A stretch of 64,000 bases of DNA. Origin: Glutamicibacter protophormiae (GTDB lineage Bacteria > Actinomycetota > Actinomycetes > Actinomycetales > Micrococcaceae). Below, in pieces: positions 1-9,167 of the stretch; positions within the stretch are counted from its first letter, which is position 1; every line of letters begins with the position of its first letter. Made by a program: the position numbers and the translations under genes. The stretch is taken from assembly GCF_014647495.1 (NCBI RefSeq), contig NZ_BMPH01000013.1:62001-126000 (forward strand). The letters are read 5' to 3'. The notes beneath the pieces were generated by a model. That model searched no databases, was not told the DNA's origin, and saw only the letters and a program-made list of their open reading frames with translations.

Positions 1-47
1 ATTTCCGGATCCATGCGATGCTCGTCGTCGAAATTCTGGCTAGGCAT
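1..47 (-). CDS. Start of a DUF721/DciA-like gene (partial)
   Basis: Only about 15 codons are inside the window. An ATG at 47 overlaps the recF stop by 8 bases and opens a frame (MPSQNFDDEHRMDPE) that runs off the left edge. A second in-frame ATG lies at 14. In actinobacteria the gene after recF usually encodes a DUF721 protein (DciA-like, helicase-loading), and the overlap suggests translational coupling. The product name rests on synteny, because too little sequence is visible for a domain call. Confidence 0.4.
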   Translation of the reverse strand, partial: MPSQNFDDEHRMDPE

Positions 48-1203
48 CGACAACCTGCCCAGGGGAGACCTGGAAGAAATGCCCCTTCAAAGCCTCGGGA
101 ACGTCTTCTACCACGGCGGCGGTGACCAGCACCTGTTCGGCTCCAGCGACAATATGGGCCAGGCGGTTGCGGCGGGTTGCGTCCAGCTCGGCGAAAACAT
201 CGTCCAGGATCAAGATCGGCCCGGAGCCCGGACGGGGGTCGTCGTCGCCGAAGACGCGGTAGGCCGCCAAACGCAGCGACAGCGCAAAGGACCAGGTTTC
301 GCCGTGCGAGGCGTAGCCCTTAGCCGGTGCCGCGCCAAGGGTCAGGACCAGATCGTCACGGTGCGGGCCGAACAGGGAAATGCCTCGATCCAGCTCGCGG
401 GAACGATTCGCTTCGATCGCAGTCAGCAGCAATTCCTGGATTTCTTCCTGTCCAAGGGTCTCGAGATCCCGGGCCGGCAGGCTGGCATCATCCACTTCTC
501 CCTCGAGCGATGAACGATATACCGCGCTGGCTTCCTTCGCGCCGTCGGCAAGATCCGCATAAGCGGCCTGCATGTAGGGACGCAGCAGCGACAGGACGTT
601 GAGCCTGCCGCGGATCAGTCGCGCTCCGCAGGCTGCCAGCTGCAAGTCCCACGCCTGCAGCGTGTTTTCCTGCGAGGTAGTCGGCTTGGACTTCCCGCGG
701 ATCGACTTGAGCAGCGCGTTGCGCTGCTTCACAATGCGTTCGTAGTCGTTTTTGGTCCCGGCTTCGACAGGGCGCAGGGTCACCAGCAATTCATCGAGGA
801 ACCGGCGGCGGTTCGAGGGATCGCCCTTGATCAAGGCCAAATCCTCCGGCGCAAAGAGCACGGTGCGCACCATGCCAAGGATTTCCCGGGCACGCACCGG
901 ATTCGCGCGATTGATGCGAGCTCGGTTGATCTTTCCGCTGGTGATCTCCACTTCGAGCTGCGTCTGCTGGTTTCCTCGATGCAGCGTGCCTCGGATCAAC
1001 GCGCGTTCGGCACCAAAATTTAATAGCGGTGCATCATTGCTGACCCGATGGGAGGCAAGATTCGCCAGATAACCAATGGATTCGACGATGTTGGTCTTGC
1101 CCACGCCGTTAGGCCCCACCAGGACGTTGATCCCCGGGACAAGGTGCACGTCGGCTTGCGCATACGAGCGGAAGCTCGTGAGTGAAAGCTGCGAGATATA
1201 CAC
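40..1203 (-). CDS. recF: DNA replication and repair protein RecF
   Basis: RecF is an SMC-like ATPase that loads RecA at single-strand gaps and stalled forks. The 387-residue product has Walker A GPNGVGKT at about residues 30-37, a signature-like stretch SHGETWSFALSLRLA near 300 and Walker B ILILDDVFAELD further on, all in family order and at the usual length. I place the start at GTG 1203 (MYISQLSLTSFRSY). The frame stays open further upstream but reads through the hairpin between dnaN and recF and has no RecF-like residues there. It lies just downstream of dnaN on the same strand, as in most actinobacterial origins. Confidence 0.96.
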   Translation of the reverse strand: MYISQLSLTSFRSYAQADVHLVPGINVLVGPNGVGKTNIVESIGYLANLASHRVSNDAPLLNFGAERALIRGTLHRGNQQTQLEVEITSGKINRARINRANPVRAREILGMVRTVLFAPEDLALIKGDPSNRRRFLDELLVTLRPVEAGTKNDYERIVKQRNALLKSIRGKSKPTTSQENTLQAWDLQLAACGARLIRGRLNVLSLLRPYMQAAYADLADGAKEASAVYRSSLEGEVDDASLPARDLETLGQEEIQELLLTAIEANRSRELDRGISLFGPHRDDLVLTLGAAPAKGYASHGETWSFALSLRLAAYRVFGDDDPRPGSGPILILDDVFAELDATRRNRLAHIVAGAEQVLVTAAVVEDVPEALKGHFFQVSPGQVVDA

Positions 1204-1224
1204 CGGAATCCTGACACGAAGAAG

Positions 1225-1250
1225 CGGTGGGTGGCAGCTGCCACCCACCG
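1225..1250. terminator. Perfect palindrome between dnaN and recF
   Basis: A perfect 26-bp palindrome (arms CGGTGGGTGGCAG/CTGCCACCCACCG) lies 9 bp past the dnaN stop and 22 bp before the recF start. The A/T tract is on the dnaN side, so it is not a textbook terminator for leftward transcription. It may be an attenuator or RNA-stability hairpin that sets the recF to dnaN ratio. Confidence 0.6.
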
Positions 1251-1258
1251 AAAAATTG

Positions 1259-2386
1259 TTAGTTGGAGTTCGGCAGGCGAACTGGCATGACCAGATAGCG
1301 GTACTGGTCCTGGTCTTCCTCATCCAGCTTTTCCTGCCCGGTCAACATTGCCGGTTTGGGTGCGCTGGTGAAGGAGAAACGAACGAAATCGGTGTTAAAG
1401 GAGTTCAGGCCTTCGGAGAGGAATGTCGGGTTGAATGCCACCACGATGTCTTCGCCGCGCAGGGCTGCAACAATGGCTTCTTCCGCCTGGGCATCCTCGC
1501 CGGTACCGGCATCCAAGGTCAGCTGTCCATCCGTGAATGCCATGCGTACCGGGGTATTTCGCTCGGCCACCACCGAGACGCGGCGCACGGCTTCAATCAA
1601 TTCACTGGTACGAACCGTGGCATGGATTGGGGTGTCGCTGGGGAACAAGGAACGGATCTTCGGGTATTCACCATTGATCAGCAATGAAGTGGTGCGACGG
1701 TTCGCACTCTCGAAACCAATCATTTCGCCGTTCTTGCTGATGGCAAGTTTGAGTTCACCCGAGCTCGAGAGGGTCTTGGCCACTTCACTGAGTGTTTTTG
1801 CCTTGATCAAGAACGACGTAGAGATTTCTGATTGGTTCGGAGTCCAGTTGAGTTCACGCATGGCCAGCCGGTAACGGTCGGTAGCGAGGAAGGTGATGAG
1901 ATCGTTTTCGATCTCGACCTTGATACCGGTCAGTACCGGGAGAGTGTCATCTTTCGATGCAGCCACGATGACCTGCGAAACGGATTCTGCGAATGCCTGC
2001 CCATCGATGGTGCCAGCAATTTCAGGCAATGCAGGCAGGGTTGGGTATTCATCGACTGGCATCGTTGCGAGATGGAAGCGTGAACGGCCGCAGGCCAAGG
2101 AAATCTTTGACCCTTCGGTTTCGAGGGTGACTGTGGAATTTGGCAGCGAGCGGGTGATTTCTGCTAACAGCTTGCCTGAGACCAGGATTGATCCCTGCTC
2201 GGAGATGTCCGCAGGAATTTCGATGTGGGACGAAATTTCGTAATCGAATCCCTCGAGGCGAACTATGCCTTCGTGGGTAGTGATCAGAATGCCAGCCAAT
2301 ACAGGCGAAGGTGGTCGCTGCGCCAAGGACCGGGCGGTCCAAGATACGGCGTCTGCCAAAACATCCTTTTCAACGCTGAACTTCAC
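1259..2386 (-). CDS. dnaN: DNA polymerase III beta subunit (sliding clamp)
   Basis: DnaN forms the ring-shaped dimeric clamp that tethers DNA polymerase III to DNA. The 375-residue protein matches the family length and has the three-fold clamp architecture, starting MKFSVEKDVLADAVSWTARSL and ending YRYLVMPVRLPN, the typical C-terminal 'MPV/MPL..' signature. It sits between oriC/dnaA and recF on the same strand. A long AT-rich origin region precedes its start, so its promoter probably lies inside oriC. Confidence 0.97.
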   Translation of the reverse strand: MKFSVEKDVLADAVSWTARSLAQRPPSPVLAGILITTHEGIVRLEGFDYEISSHIEIPADISEQGSILVSGKLLAEITRSLPNSTVTLETEGSKISLACGRSRFHLATMPVDEYPTLPALPEIAGTIDGQAFAESVSQVIVAASKDDTLPVLTGIKVEIENDLITFLATDRYRLAMRELNWTPNQSEISTSFLIKAKTLSEVAKTLSSSGELKLAISKNGEMIGFESANRRTTSLLINGEYPKIRSLFPSDTPIHATVRTSELIEAVRRVSVVAERNTPVRMAFTDGQLTLDAGTGEDAQAEEAIVAALRGEDIVVAFNPTFLSEGLNSFNTDFVRFSFTSAPKPAMLTGQEKLDEEDQDQYRYLVMPVRLPNSN

Positions 2387-2854
2387 GAAAAATCCGCCTT
2401 TCGAAACCCATAAGTCTTAAGCCAGGCCAAGAAGGTAGTTTCCCGCCAAGTTCTTAAGCATAGATCAGGTAGTTGCACGTTCTCTGCAAATAATTTTGCC
2501 ACGTCCATCCGACGCTGTCTCAGCGAGGGACCCAAAGTGTGGAAGAGACAACAAAAATTCAGGGTTCTGCACAGTTTCGAAGTCCTGGTCAGGGAGTGGA
2601 CTCGTTATTTGGATGAATAAGTCTTAAAGGTAGAAGTGTTAATAACCCCTGTGGATACTGTGGACAAGTGCCATAACGCCAGACCTGAGGCCGATTGTGC
2701 ATGTGAACAACATGTGTTTGGAAGTGACACTCAGTTCCATGACCTTGTTGAAACTCAGTTCCATGATTTTTAACGTCCACATGCAAAGACGTACTTATCC
2801 GCAGATCATCACCAGATCTTCCACAGATTTATCCACACCTGTGGTTTCGGCTTT
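2387..2854. other. oriC: Chromosomal origin oriC (dnaA-dnaN intergenic)
   Basis: This 468-bp gene-free stretch is AT-richer than its surroundings and holds clustered DnaA boxes. TTATCCACA is perfect at 2829-2837. TGTGGACAA (TTGTCCACA on the other strand) is at 2659-2667, directly next to TGTGGATAC at 2650-2658. TTATCCGCA with one mismatch is at 2795-2803. Further near-matches occur around 2533 and 2774. A dnaA-dnaN spacer with such boxes is the standard actinobacterial oriC position. The unwinding element cannot be fixed by eye. Confidence 0.85.
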
Positions 2855-4291
2855 TTAGTGCTCCCGCTGGCTCTGTTTAATGCGGTTTGTCAGTTCCGTC
2901 ACCTGGTTGAAGATCGCGCGTCGCTCGGCCATCAATTCGCGGATTTTGCGGTCTGCGTGGATCACGGTGGTATGGTCGCGTCCGCCAAGTTCCGCGCCGA
3001 TCTTCGGAAGAGACATCTCAGTCAATTCACGCAGCAGGTACATGGCTATCTGACGTGCAGTGACCAGCGTGCGGGTACGCGATTTGCTGTTCAATTCTTC
3101 AATGGTCAACCCGAAGTATTCGGCGGTCTGCTTGATAATGGTCGACGGAGTAATCTCCTGCGCGCCATCGTCGCTAATCAAATCCTTGAGCACGGTTTCA
3201 GCTAGCGCCAGGTCCACCTGCTGATTGTTCAGCGAGGCGAAGGCAGTGACACGGATGAGGGCGCCTTCGAGCTCGCGGATATTGGTGGAGATGCGTGAAG
3301 CGATGTACTCCATGACATCGCTGGGTGCGGAAAGATTCTCGGCATCGGCTTTCTTGCGCAGAATAGCAATACGCGTTTCTAGCTCCGGCGGCTGAATATC
3401 CGTAAGCAGGCCCCATTCGAAACGCGAACGCATACGGTCTTCGAAACCCTGAAGCTGTTTGGGCGGAAGATCCGAAGTGATCACAACCTGCTTGTTGTGG
3501 TTGTGCAGCGCGTTGAACGTATGGAAGAACTCTTCCTGAGTGGCATCCTTGTTTGCCAGAAACTGAATATCGTCGATCAACAGAATGTCGACGTTGCGAT
3601 AGGTCTGCTTGAAGCTGGCGCCTTCGTCATCGCGGATGGAGTTGATGAAGTCGTTAGTGAACTCCTCGGAATTCACATAGCGTACGCGGATGCCTTTGTA
3701 GAGGTGGCGAGCGTAGTGGCCGATGGCATGCAGCAAGTGTGTCTTGCCCAAGCCAGAATCACCGTAGATGAACAACGGGTTGTATGCCTTGGCCGGGGCC
3801 TCTGCGACGGCAACAGCGGCTGCATGCGCGAAACGGTTCGAGGACCCGATGACGAAAGTATCGAAAATGTACTTCGGGTTCAGGCGCCCGAATTCCTGCG
3901 AATTTGATGGGGGAGTGGGTTGCGGTGCTGGCTGCGGGCGCGGACCAGGCGCTTCAGTCACTGCCTGTGGTGCTGCCGGCGCGGCCGGAACCTCAGGTTC
4001 TTCGGCTTCCAATTCATCTGACAACGACAGGTCAACACTGACAGCGCAGCGAATGTCGTCCTGGAATACCGCGCGCAACGCATCATCCAGTGGCTCTCGA
4101 AGCTGGGTCTGCAGCATGTCGCGGGTCAAATCATTGGGCACAGCCACCAGCAGGGTAGTCCCGATCAATCCCTGTGGCTTGGCGAGAGAAACGAAAGCCC
4201 GATGGCGGGCCTTAACGCGGTCGTCGTCCTCGATCTTCCGGACTACTTGGCGCCATGAGCTACCAATGCTATTGGTCTCGTCGCTGCTCAC
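2855..4291 (-). CDS. dnaA: Chromosomal replication initiator DnaA
   Basis: DnaA binds DnaA boxes, forms an ATP-dependent filament and melts oriC. From the chosen start the order is domain I (SSWRQVVRKIEDDDRV), a Pro/Ala-rich domain II, the AAA+ domain III (Walker A GDSGLGKT, Walker B ILLIDDIQFLA) and domain IV with the DNA-binding signature GGRDHTTVIHADRKI. The frame is open to an ATG at 4411, which would add about 40 residues with no domain I similarity. GTG 4291 (MSSDETNSIGSSW) fits the family's usual beginning better and follows a GGAAAG/GGGG stretch. The true start therefore remains uncertain. Confidence 0.95.
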   Translation of the reverse strand: MSSDETNSIGSSWRQVVRKIEDDDRVKARHRAFVSLAKPQGLIGTTLLVAVPNDLTRDMLQTQLREPLDDALRAVFQDDIRCAVSVDLSLSDELEAEEPEVPAAPAAPQAVTEAPGPRPQPAPQPTPPSNSQEFGRLNPKYIFDTFVIGSSNRFAHAAAVAVAEAPAKAYNPLFIYGDSGLGKTHLLHAIGHYARHLYKGIRVRYVNSEEFTNDFINSIRDDEGASFKQTYRNVDILLIDDIQFLANKDATQEEFFHTFNALHNHNKQVVITSDLPPKQLQGFEDRMRSRFEWGLLTDIQPPELETRIAILRKKADAENLSAPSDVMEYIASRISTNIRELEGALIRVTAFASLNNQQVDLALAETVLKDLISDDGAQEITPSTIIKQTAEYFGLTIEELNSKSRTRTLVTARQIAMYLLRELTEMSLPKIGAELGGRDHTTVIHADRKIRELMAERRAIFNQVTELTNRIKQSQREH

Positions 4292-4809
4292 TAAGGGCGC
4301 CCCGCTTTCCGTCGAATTAATGCAATCTTGGTCACTTAACACTCCGTAAATGGGTGCCGCCGATGGTGCCAAAGCGGCATCGTCTCCCCTGATTCTATCC
4401 GTCATCCACATGGTTATGCACAGCTCGGTGGAAAAACTCGAGGTTTTGGTTGTGGAAAACTATTTTTCCCTTGAAATCAAGCGTTTTCAAGCACGCGATG
4501 ACATGGAAGCACGGGTCTGGATGTGAACTTTCTTTCGTTAAGTCCACCGATAATCCACAAGTTTGGGGTAGATTATTCACAGGCACTGCCCCGCTGGTTC
4601 AAACGGGGAGGTACAGCTGTGCCAATTTGACCTGGCGCGCAGTTTTTTCTATTGTTACTAAGTCCCATGCGTGCGTTTTGCGACCTGCTCAGTTTTAGAA
4701 GAGCCCGCGGAGCCTCGCGTTTTTCAAAAATAAATGTGCGTCACCAATGTTGTTATCCAGCTAGCTAGCAACGGGTAGGGCGTATCACTAATCGTCTTGG
4801 AGTATCACC
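4292..4809. promoter_or_regulatory. dnaA-rpmH divergent region with DnaA boxes
   Basis: This spacer carries the divergent promoters of dnaA and rpmH. TAATCCACA at 4551-4559 and TTATTCACA at 4573-4581 are DnaA boxes with one mismatch each. Weaker relatives are TCATCCACA near 4402 and TTATCCAGC near 4752. They could serve dnaA autoregulation or a second part of a bipartite origin. The stretch from 4292 to 4411 would be coding if dnaA starts further upstream. Confidence 0.6.
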
Positions 4810-4947
4810 GTGAGCAAGCGGACTTTTCAGCCAAACAACCGTCGCCGTGCCAAGAAGCATGGTTTCCGCCTTCGTATGCGTACCCGTGCGGGTCGTGCCA
4901 TTCTGTCGGCACGCCGTGGCAAGGGCCGCAGCGAGCTGTCCGCATAA
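4810..4947 (+). CDS. rpmH: 50S ribosomal protein L34
   Basis: This 45-residue, strongly basic protein of the large ribosomal subunit starts at GTG ([18 protein letters not shown]) and ends GRSELSA. It is a near-perfect match to the L34 family in length and sequence. It opens the rightward rpmH-rnpA-yidD-yidC-jag-rsmG series, a universal bacterial order. It is 65 bp upstream of rnpA. Confidence 0.98.
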   Translation: MSKRTFQPNNRRRAKKHGFRLRMRTRAGRAILSARRGKGRSELSA

Positions 4948-5012
4948 ATTTGCGACACAGCTCTTGGCAGCATAGTTTTCCTGGACTCGACTAAGAGTCA
5001 CGAGGAAATCCC

Positions 5013-5363
5013 ATGTTGCCAAAGAATCAGCGACTGCGCCTAGCGCAGGACCTTACAGCCACTGTACGTTCCGGCGTCCGAAGCGGACGCCGGAACGTCG
5101 TGCTATATGCACGACCCCGGACTGATGAAGAATCGGGGGATAGATTTGGATTCATTGTGTCCAAGGCTGTAGGTATTGCCGTTAAAAGGAACCTTGCCAA
5201 GCGGAGAATGCGCGAAATCGCCCATGAGCTTCGGCGTGCAGATGGAAATCTGGACATCGTCGTACGTGCGCTTCCAGGAGCTGCAGAAATTTCCTGGGAT
5301 GAAATTCATTCGCAGGTTTCCTCGGCCTTCGCCTCTGCGGTTAGAAAAGCCGAGGCACGCTGA
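5013..5363 (+). CDS. rnpA: Ribonuclease P protein component
   Basis: RnpA is the protein cofactor of RNase P and helps the RNA subunit mature tRNA 5' ends. The 116-residue basic protein has the family core motif [16 protein letters not shown] at about residues 58-73 and begins MLPKNQRLR. Its stop overlaps the yidD start by one base, which suggests coupled translation. Size and neighbours are as expected. Confidence 0.96.
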   Translation: MLPKNQRLRLAQDLTATVRSGVRSGRRNVVLYARPRTDEESGDRFGFIVSKAVGIAVKRNLAKRRMREIAHELRRADGNLDIVVRALPGAAEISWDEIHSQVSSAFASAVRKAEAR

Positions 5364-5740
5364 TGCGCAAGGATTCAGCACCCCGTACAGGTGTTGTGTG
5401 GTTCGTTATTGACCTGCCACGCAATATCCTCATCGGCCTGCTCAAGATTTACCGAAAAATCATTTCGCCGTTGTACGGCGATGTATGCAGATATTTCCCC
5501 AGCTGTTCTGCCTATGGGCTCGAAGCAGTTACCCAGCATGGCGTCGTTAAAGGGGCCGGGCTAACTGCATGGCGCATCCTTCGATGCAATCCGTGGTCCC
5601 ACGGTGGTGTCGACCACGTTCCCGAGGGACCGAGGATTTGGCCAGAAGGTAAACTGCCGAGGATCATAGTTCTGAATCATCCTGTGATTCCCGACGATGA
5701 AGACGCCGCGGATAGCGGCCGCAAGGAGCGCGACCTCTGA
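5363..5740 (+). CDS. yidD: Membrane protein insertion efficiency factor YidD
   Basis: YidD is a small membrane-associated protein that assists YidC-dependent insertion. The 125-residue product contains the family signature [27 protein letters not shown] with the conserved cysteines, followed by [17 protein letters not shown]. The C-terminal tail is charged and slightly longer than in enterobacterial homologues. It overlaps rnpA and yidC by one base each, so the three genes are tightly coupled. Confidence 0.95.
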   Translation: MRKDSAPRTGVVWFVIDLPRNILIGLLKIYRKIISPLYGDVCRYFPSCSAYGLEAVTQHGVVKGAGLTAWRILRCNPWSHGGVDHVPEGPRIWPEGKLPRIIVLNHPVIPDDEDAADSGRKERDL

Positions 5741-6705
5741 TGAACAACTTCCTAGACACGATATTGACTCCGTTTACGTATGCGGTGTCTTGGGTTCTGT
5801 GGGCTTTCCACGAACTGTTCACGATCATTGGCATGAATCCGGACTCGGGCGTCACCTGGACCCTGTCCATCATCTTCCTCGTGCTGCTGATCCGAACCCT
5901 GCTGATCCCGGTCTTCGTCAAGCAGATCAAGTCTCAGCGTGCCATGCAGGCACTGCAGCCGGATCTTAAGAAGCTGCAGGCGAAGTACAAGGGCAAGACT
6001 GACCAGATGTCGCGTCAGGCCATGGTGCAAGAACAGCAAGCGCTATTCAAGAAGCACAAGACGAACCCGCTGTCTTCTTGCCTCCCGCTGTTGATCCAGA
6101 TGCCGTTCTTCTTCGCGCTGTTCCGCGTATTGAATAACGCTTCGCATGCAAGCGAGACCAATCAGTCCGTCGGTGCGCTGTCGGTCGAGAACATCCGCAG
6201 CTTCGACTCGGCATCTATCTTCGGTGCCCCATTGTCCGAGACTTTCCTGGGCACCTTCAACTCCGGCAACACCAACTGGGCTGTTGTTGTTGTCGCCGTG
6301 ATCATGATCCTTGCCATGATCGCTTCGCAGTTCTTCACCCAGCGGCAGCTGATGACCAAGAACATGAGTGCGGAAGCCCTGCAGGGCCCGTTCATGCAGC
6401 AGCAGAAGATGATGCTGTATATCCTGCCTCTGGTCTTCGGCATCGGTGGCATCAACTTCCCAATCGGTGTGCTGATTTACTGGACCGCCACCAACCTGTG
6501 GACCCTCGGCCAGCAGTACTGGGTTATCCACAACAACCCAACCCCGGGTTCTGAAGCAGAGCGTGAGCTCAACGCCCGCCGTGCTGCCAAGGGCCTGCCG
6601 CCAGTTGGCCAGAAGAAGACCGCAGAAGCAGAGCAGCCTGTCATTGAGCAGGCCAAGGGCCAGCGAGAGCAGCCACAGCGTAAGAACCGCCGGAAGAAGA
6701 AATAG
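5740..6705 (+). CDS. yidC: Membrane protein insertase YidC/Oxa1
   Basis: YidC inserts and folds inner-membrane proteins, alone or with SecYEG. The 321-residue protein is of the short Gram-positive Oxa1 type, without the large periplasmic domain. It has hydrophobic segments at about residues 10-35, 40-60, 115-135, 175-200 and 225-260, a cytoplasmic basic loop (QPDLKKLQAKYKGKTD) and a Lys/Arg-rich tail ending RKNRRKKK, typical of ribosome-binding tails. It starts one base inside the yidD stop and is followed after 2 bp by the Jag gene. Confidence 0.96.
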   Translation: MNNFLDTILTPFTYAVSWVLWAFHELFTIIGMNPDSGVTWTLSIIFLVLLIRTLLIPVFVKQIKSQRAMQALQPDLKKLQAKYKGKTDQMSRQAMVQEQQALFKKHKTNPLSSCLPLLIQMPFFFALFRVLNNASHASETNQSVGALSVENIRSFDSASIFGAPLSETFLGTFNSGNTNWAVVVVAVIMILAMIASQFFTQRQLMTKNMSAEALQGPFMQQQKMMLYILPLVFGIGGINFPIGVLIYWTATNLWTLGQQYWVIHNNPTPGSEAERELNARRAAKGLPPVGQKKTAEAEQPVIEQAKGQREQPQRKNRRKKK

Positions 6706-6707
6706 CC

Positions 6708-7235
6708 ATGACTGCAGCCGAAAATTTTGAAGTGCCCGATCTGGAAAACCAGGTCGATTCCGAGCAGGAAGTTCTGGACGAGGGCGACGTAGCCGCCGAC
6801 TATCTTGAAGAACTTCTGGATATCGCGGATCTCGATGGCGACATCGACATCGAAATCCGCGGCGGTCGCACCTACATCTCCATCGTGACCGATGAAGCAG
6901 GGACGGACCTGAGCGGCCTTGTAGGTAAGGACGGCGAGGTCTTGGATGCGCTCCAAGAGCTCACCCGCCTAGCAGTTCTGAATGCCACCGGAGAGCGATC
7001 GCGACTGGTTCTGGACATTGCAGGTTACCGTTCGGATCGTGCTGATCAGCTGCGCACAATCGCGGATGAAGCTATCCAAAAAGCCCGGGAGACCGGCGAA
7101 GAAGTCCATCTTGAACCAATGAGCGCATATGAGCGCAAGTTGGTGCACGACGTGATCGCCGACGCTGGACTGCATTCCGAATCCGAGGGTGAGTCGGGCC
7201 GCCGGCACATCGTTGTGTCAACGCTGGACAATTAA
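6708..7235 (+). CDS. jag: Jag/KhpB RNA-binding protein (KH + R3H)
   Basis: This 175-residue protein has an acidic N terminus, a KH-like domain in the middle (LVGKDGEVLDALQELTRLA) and a C-terminal R3H domain (AYERKLVHDVIADAGLHSES). That is the Jag/SpoIIIJ-associated, KhpB-type architecture. KhpB proteins bind RNA and influence cell division and elongation in Gram-positives. It follows yidC after only 2 bp, the conserved partner position. The N-terminal jag_N domain seen in firmicutes is absent or very short. Confidence 0.92.
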   Translation: MTAAENFEVPDLENQVDSEQEVLDEGDVAADYLEELLDIADLDGDIDIEIRGGRTYISIVTDEAGTDLSGLVGKDGEVLDALQELTRLAVLNATGERSRLVLDIAGYRSDRADQLRTIADEAIQKARETGEEVHLEPMSAYERKLVHDVIADAGLHSESEGESGRRHIVVSTLDN

Positions 7236-7280
7236 GCCGCGCTGGCCACTAGCGTACGTGAACAAGCAAAGGACCATGCA

Positions 7281-7922
7281 ATGACTGAGGATCTCAGCCT
7301 TACCGCAGAAGAGGCACTCGCCGCCGAAAAGATCTTCGGCGACCGCCTCGATCTTGCCAAGCGATATGTAGAGCACCTGGCCACCTCCGGCATCGAGCGC
7401 GGCCTGCTTGGCCCGCGGGAAGTACCCCGTCTGTGGTCCCGTCACGTGTTGAACTGTGCGGTCATCGAGTCAGTTATGGAGAAGGACGCCGAGGTGGCCG
7501 ATGTGGGCTCAGGTGCTGGCCTGCCAGGGCTTTGCCTGGCCATCGCCCGCCCGGACCTGAATCTGACGCTCATCGAGCCTCTGGAACGCCGCTGCATCTG
7601 GCTCTCCGAGGTCATCGATGACCTCGGACTGACCAACGCCACCGTAATGCGGGGGCGCGCTGAACAGATGGTCGATGTCGTCAACGCCCGTTACGTGACC
7701 GCACGCGCTGTATCAGCGCTGACTAATCTTGCTGGGCTGACGATTCCGCTGCTCCACGGTTCAGGGGAGCTCATCGCCATTAAGGGGCGTTCCGCTGCTG
7801 AGGAAATCGACAAGGCATCGAAGGCTATCCGCAAGCTGGGTGGCAAGGAGACCGAGGTACTCGTGATCGGGGAAGGTCTGCTCAGCGAACCCACTACGGT
7901 GGTTCGTATCAAGGTTGGCTAG
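7281..7922 (+). CDS. rsmG: 16S rRNA (guanine527-N7)-methyltransferase RsmG
   Basis: RsmG (GidB) uses S-adenosylmethionine to methylate G527 in the decoding region of 16S rRNA. The 213-residue protein has the Rossmann SAM-binding motif VADVGSGAGLPGLCLAIARP at about residues 73-92 and the RsmG-specific segment ARAVSALTNLAGLTIPLL. Length and place between jag and parA are typical. Loss of this enzyme is known elsewhere to give low-level streptomycin resistance; the copy here looks intact. Confidence 0.95.
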   Translation: MTEDLSLTAEEALAAEKIFGDRLDLAKRYVEHLATSGIERGLLGPREVPRLWSRHVLNCAVIESVMEKDAEVADVGSGAGLPGLCLAIARPDLNLTLIEPLERRCIWLSEVIDDLGLTNATVMRGRAEQMVDVVNARYVTARAVSALTNLAGLTIPLLHGSGELIAIKGRSAAEEIDKASKAIRKLGGKETEVLVIGEGLLSEPTTVVRIKVG

Positions 7923-8023
7923 TCCAACAAGTTAGGCTTAAAACAGCTTTAGGTGCGCCAGACGCGTTTTGTTGAATTAATTTCACTGAAAAGCGGATTG
8001 CAATCTTAAGGACTTGTTTTGAA

Positions 8024-8039
8024 TGTTTCACGTGAAACA
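8024..8039. promoter_or_regulatory. parS: parS site 1 (rsmG-parA intergenic)
   Basis: TGTTTCACGTGAAACA is a perfect 16-bp ParB-binding palindrome, extended by one pair to ATGTTTCACGTGAAACAT. It lies 56 bp before the parA start, so ParB could both nucleate here and affect parA transcription. Confidence 0.97.
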
Positions 8040-8095
8040 TTGTCGATGACAGTCGGAAACTGCGACTGCATCTTTTCAAGAGGAGGAGTTTCACC

Positions 8096-9025
8096 TTGTC
8101 TAAGACCAAGGATTCGTCGAGCAGTGTTTTTGACTTTAATGACTCTTCCTCGCCGCTAGCCAGCCAGCTGGCGAGTGAACATCGTCGACGCGAAGCTTTG
8201 GAGGCCCGTAAGGTGCCCAAGCCTGACAAGACCCGTTATTTCACTATCTCAAACCAAAAAGGTGGCGTAGGTAAGACAACTACGACCGTCAACCTGGCTG
8301 CTGCTTTAGCGAAGGGTGGCTTGAATGTCCTGGTGATCGATATTGATCCGCAGGGCAACGCTTCGACCGCTTTAGGAATTGAGCATCACGCCGAGGTCGA
8401 AAGCATCTACGACGTTCTCATCAACGACGTACCGCTGGCCGACGTTGTAGCCACCTGCCCTGATTTGCCTTCGCTTCAGGTAGCGCCTGCGACTATCCAC
8501 CTGGCTGGCGCCGAAATTGAATTAGTGTCCCTTGTAGCCCGAGAGCAGCGTCTTCAGCGCGCACTGGACGATTATGCCCGTACCCGGCAGCGCTTGGGGC
8601 AGCCACGTTTGGACTACGTGTTCATCGACTGTCCACCGAGCCTAGGGCTGCTGACAGTTAACGCGTTCGTTGCAGCACGCGAGGTATTGATCCCGATTCA
8701 GTGCGAGTACTACGCTTTGGAAGGCCTGAGTCAGCTACTGAAGAACATCGAGATGATTCAGAAGCATCTGAACTCTCGCCTCACAGTCTCCACTATCTTG
8801 CTGACCATGTACGACGGGCGAACGAACTTGGCGGCCCAAGTGGCCAACGAAGTTCGTGAGCATTTCCCCGAACAGGTTCTCAAGGCAGTGATTCCTCGTT
8901 CTGTCCGTATTTCTGAGGCACCAAGTTATCAACAGACCGTTATTACATACGATCCGAATTCTACTGGTGCGCTTTCATACTCGGAGGCTGCACAGGAAAT
9001 CGCTGATCGAGGGGCCAAAAAGTAA
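8096..9025 (+). CDS. parA: Chromosome partitioning ATPase ParA
   Basis: ParA is a Walker-type ATPase that forms gradients on the nucleoid and pulls ParB-parS complexes. The 309-residue protein has the deviant Walker A KGGVGKTTTTVNLAAAL at about residues 54-70, the A' motif DIDPQGNAST and Walker B FIDCPPSLGLLT. The start is TTG 8096, preceded by a very strong AGGAGGAG ribosome-binding site 8-15 bases upstream. About 50 residues precede the Walker A motif, longer than in plasmid ParA proteins but common in actinobacterial Soj types. A terminator follows, so parB has its own promoter. Confidence 0.96.
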   Translation: MSKTKDSSSSVFDFNDSSSPLASQLASEHRRREALEARKVPKPDKTRYFTISNQKGGVGKTTTTVNLAAALAKGGLNVLVIDIDPQGNASTALGIEHHAEVESIYDVLINDVPLADVVATCPDLPSLQVAPATIHLAGAEIELVSLVAREQRLQRALDDYARTRQRLGQPRLDYVFIDCPPSLGLLTVNAFVAAREVLIPIQCEYYALEGLSQLLKNIEMIQKHLNSRLTVSTILLTMYDGRTNLAAQVANEVREHFPEQVLKAVIPRSVRISEAPSYQQTVITYDPNSTGALSYSEAAQEIADRGAKK

Positions 9026-9041
9026 CACGAAGCATTTCAGA

Positions 9042-9073
9042 AACTAAAAGCAGGAAAACTCCTGCTTTTAGTT
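9042..9073 (+). terminator. Intrinsic terminator after parA
   Basis: A perfect 14-bp stem (AACTAAAAGCAGGA / TCCTGCTTTTAGTT) with loop AAAC is followed by a T-rich run. It lies 17 bp past the parA stop and separates parA from parB transcriptionally. Confidence 0.85.
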
Positions 9074-9167
9074 GTTTAAGACAGGAGTATTGGGTCGATT
9101 TTCCGGAAGTGACGGAAACACTCACCTTTCATGTACTACGCGTCCCAACTCTTAACGCAGGTAACAG

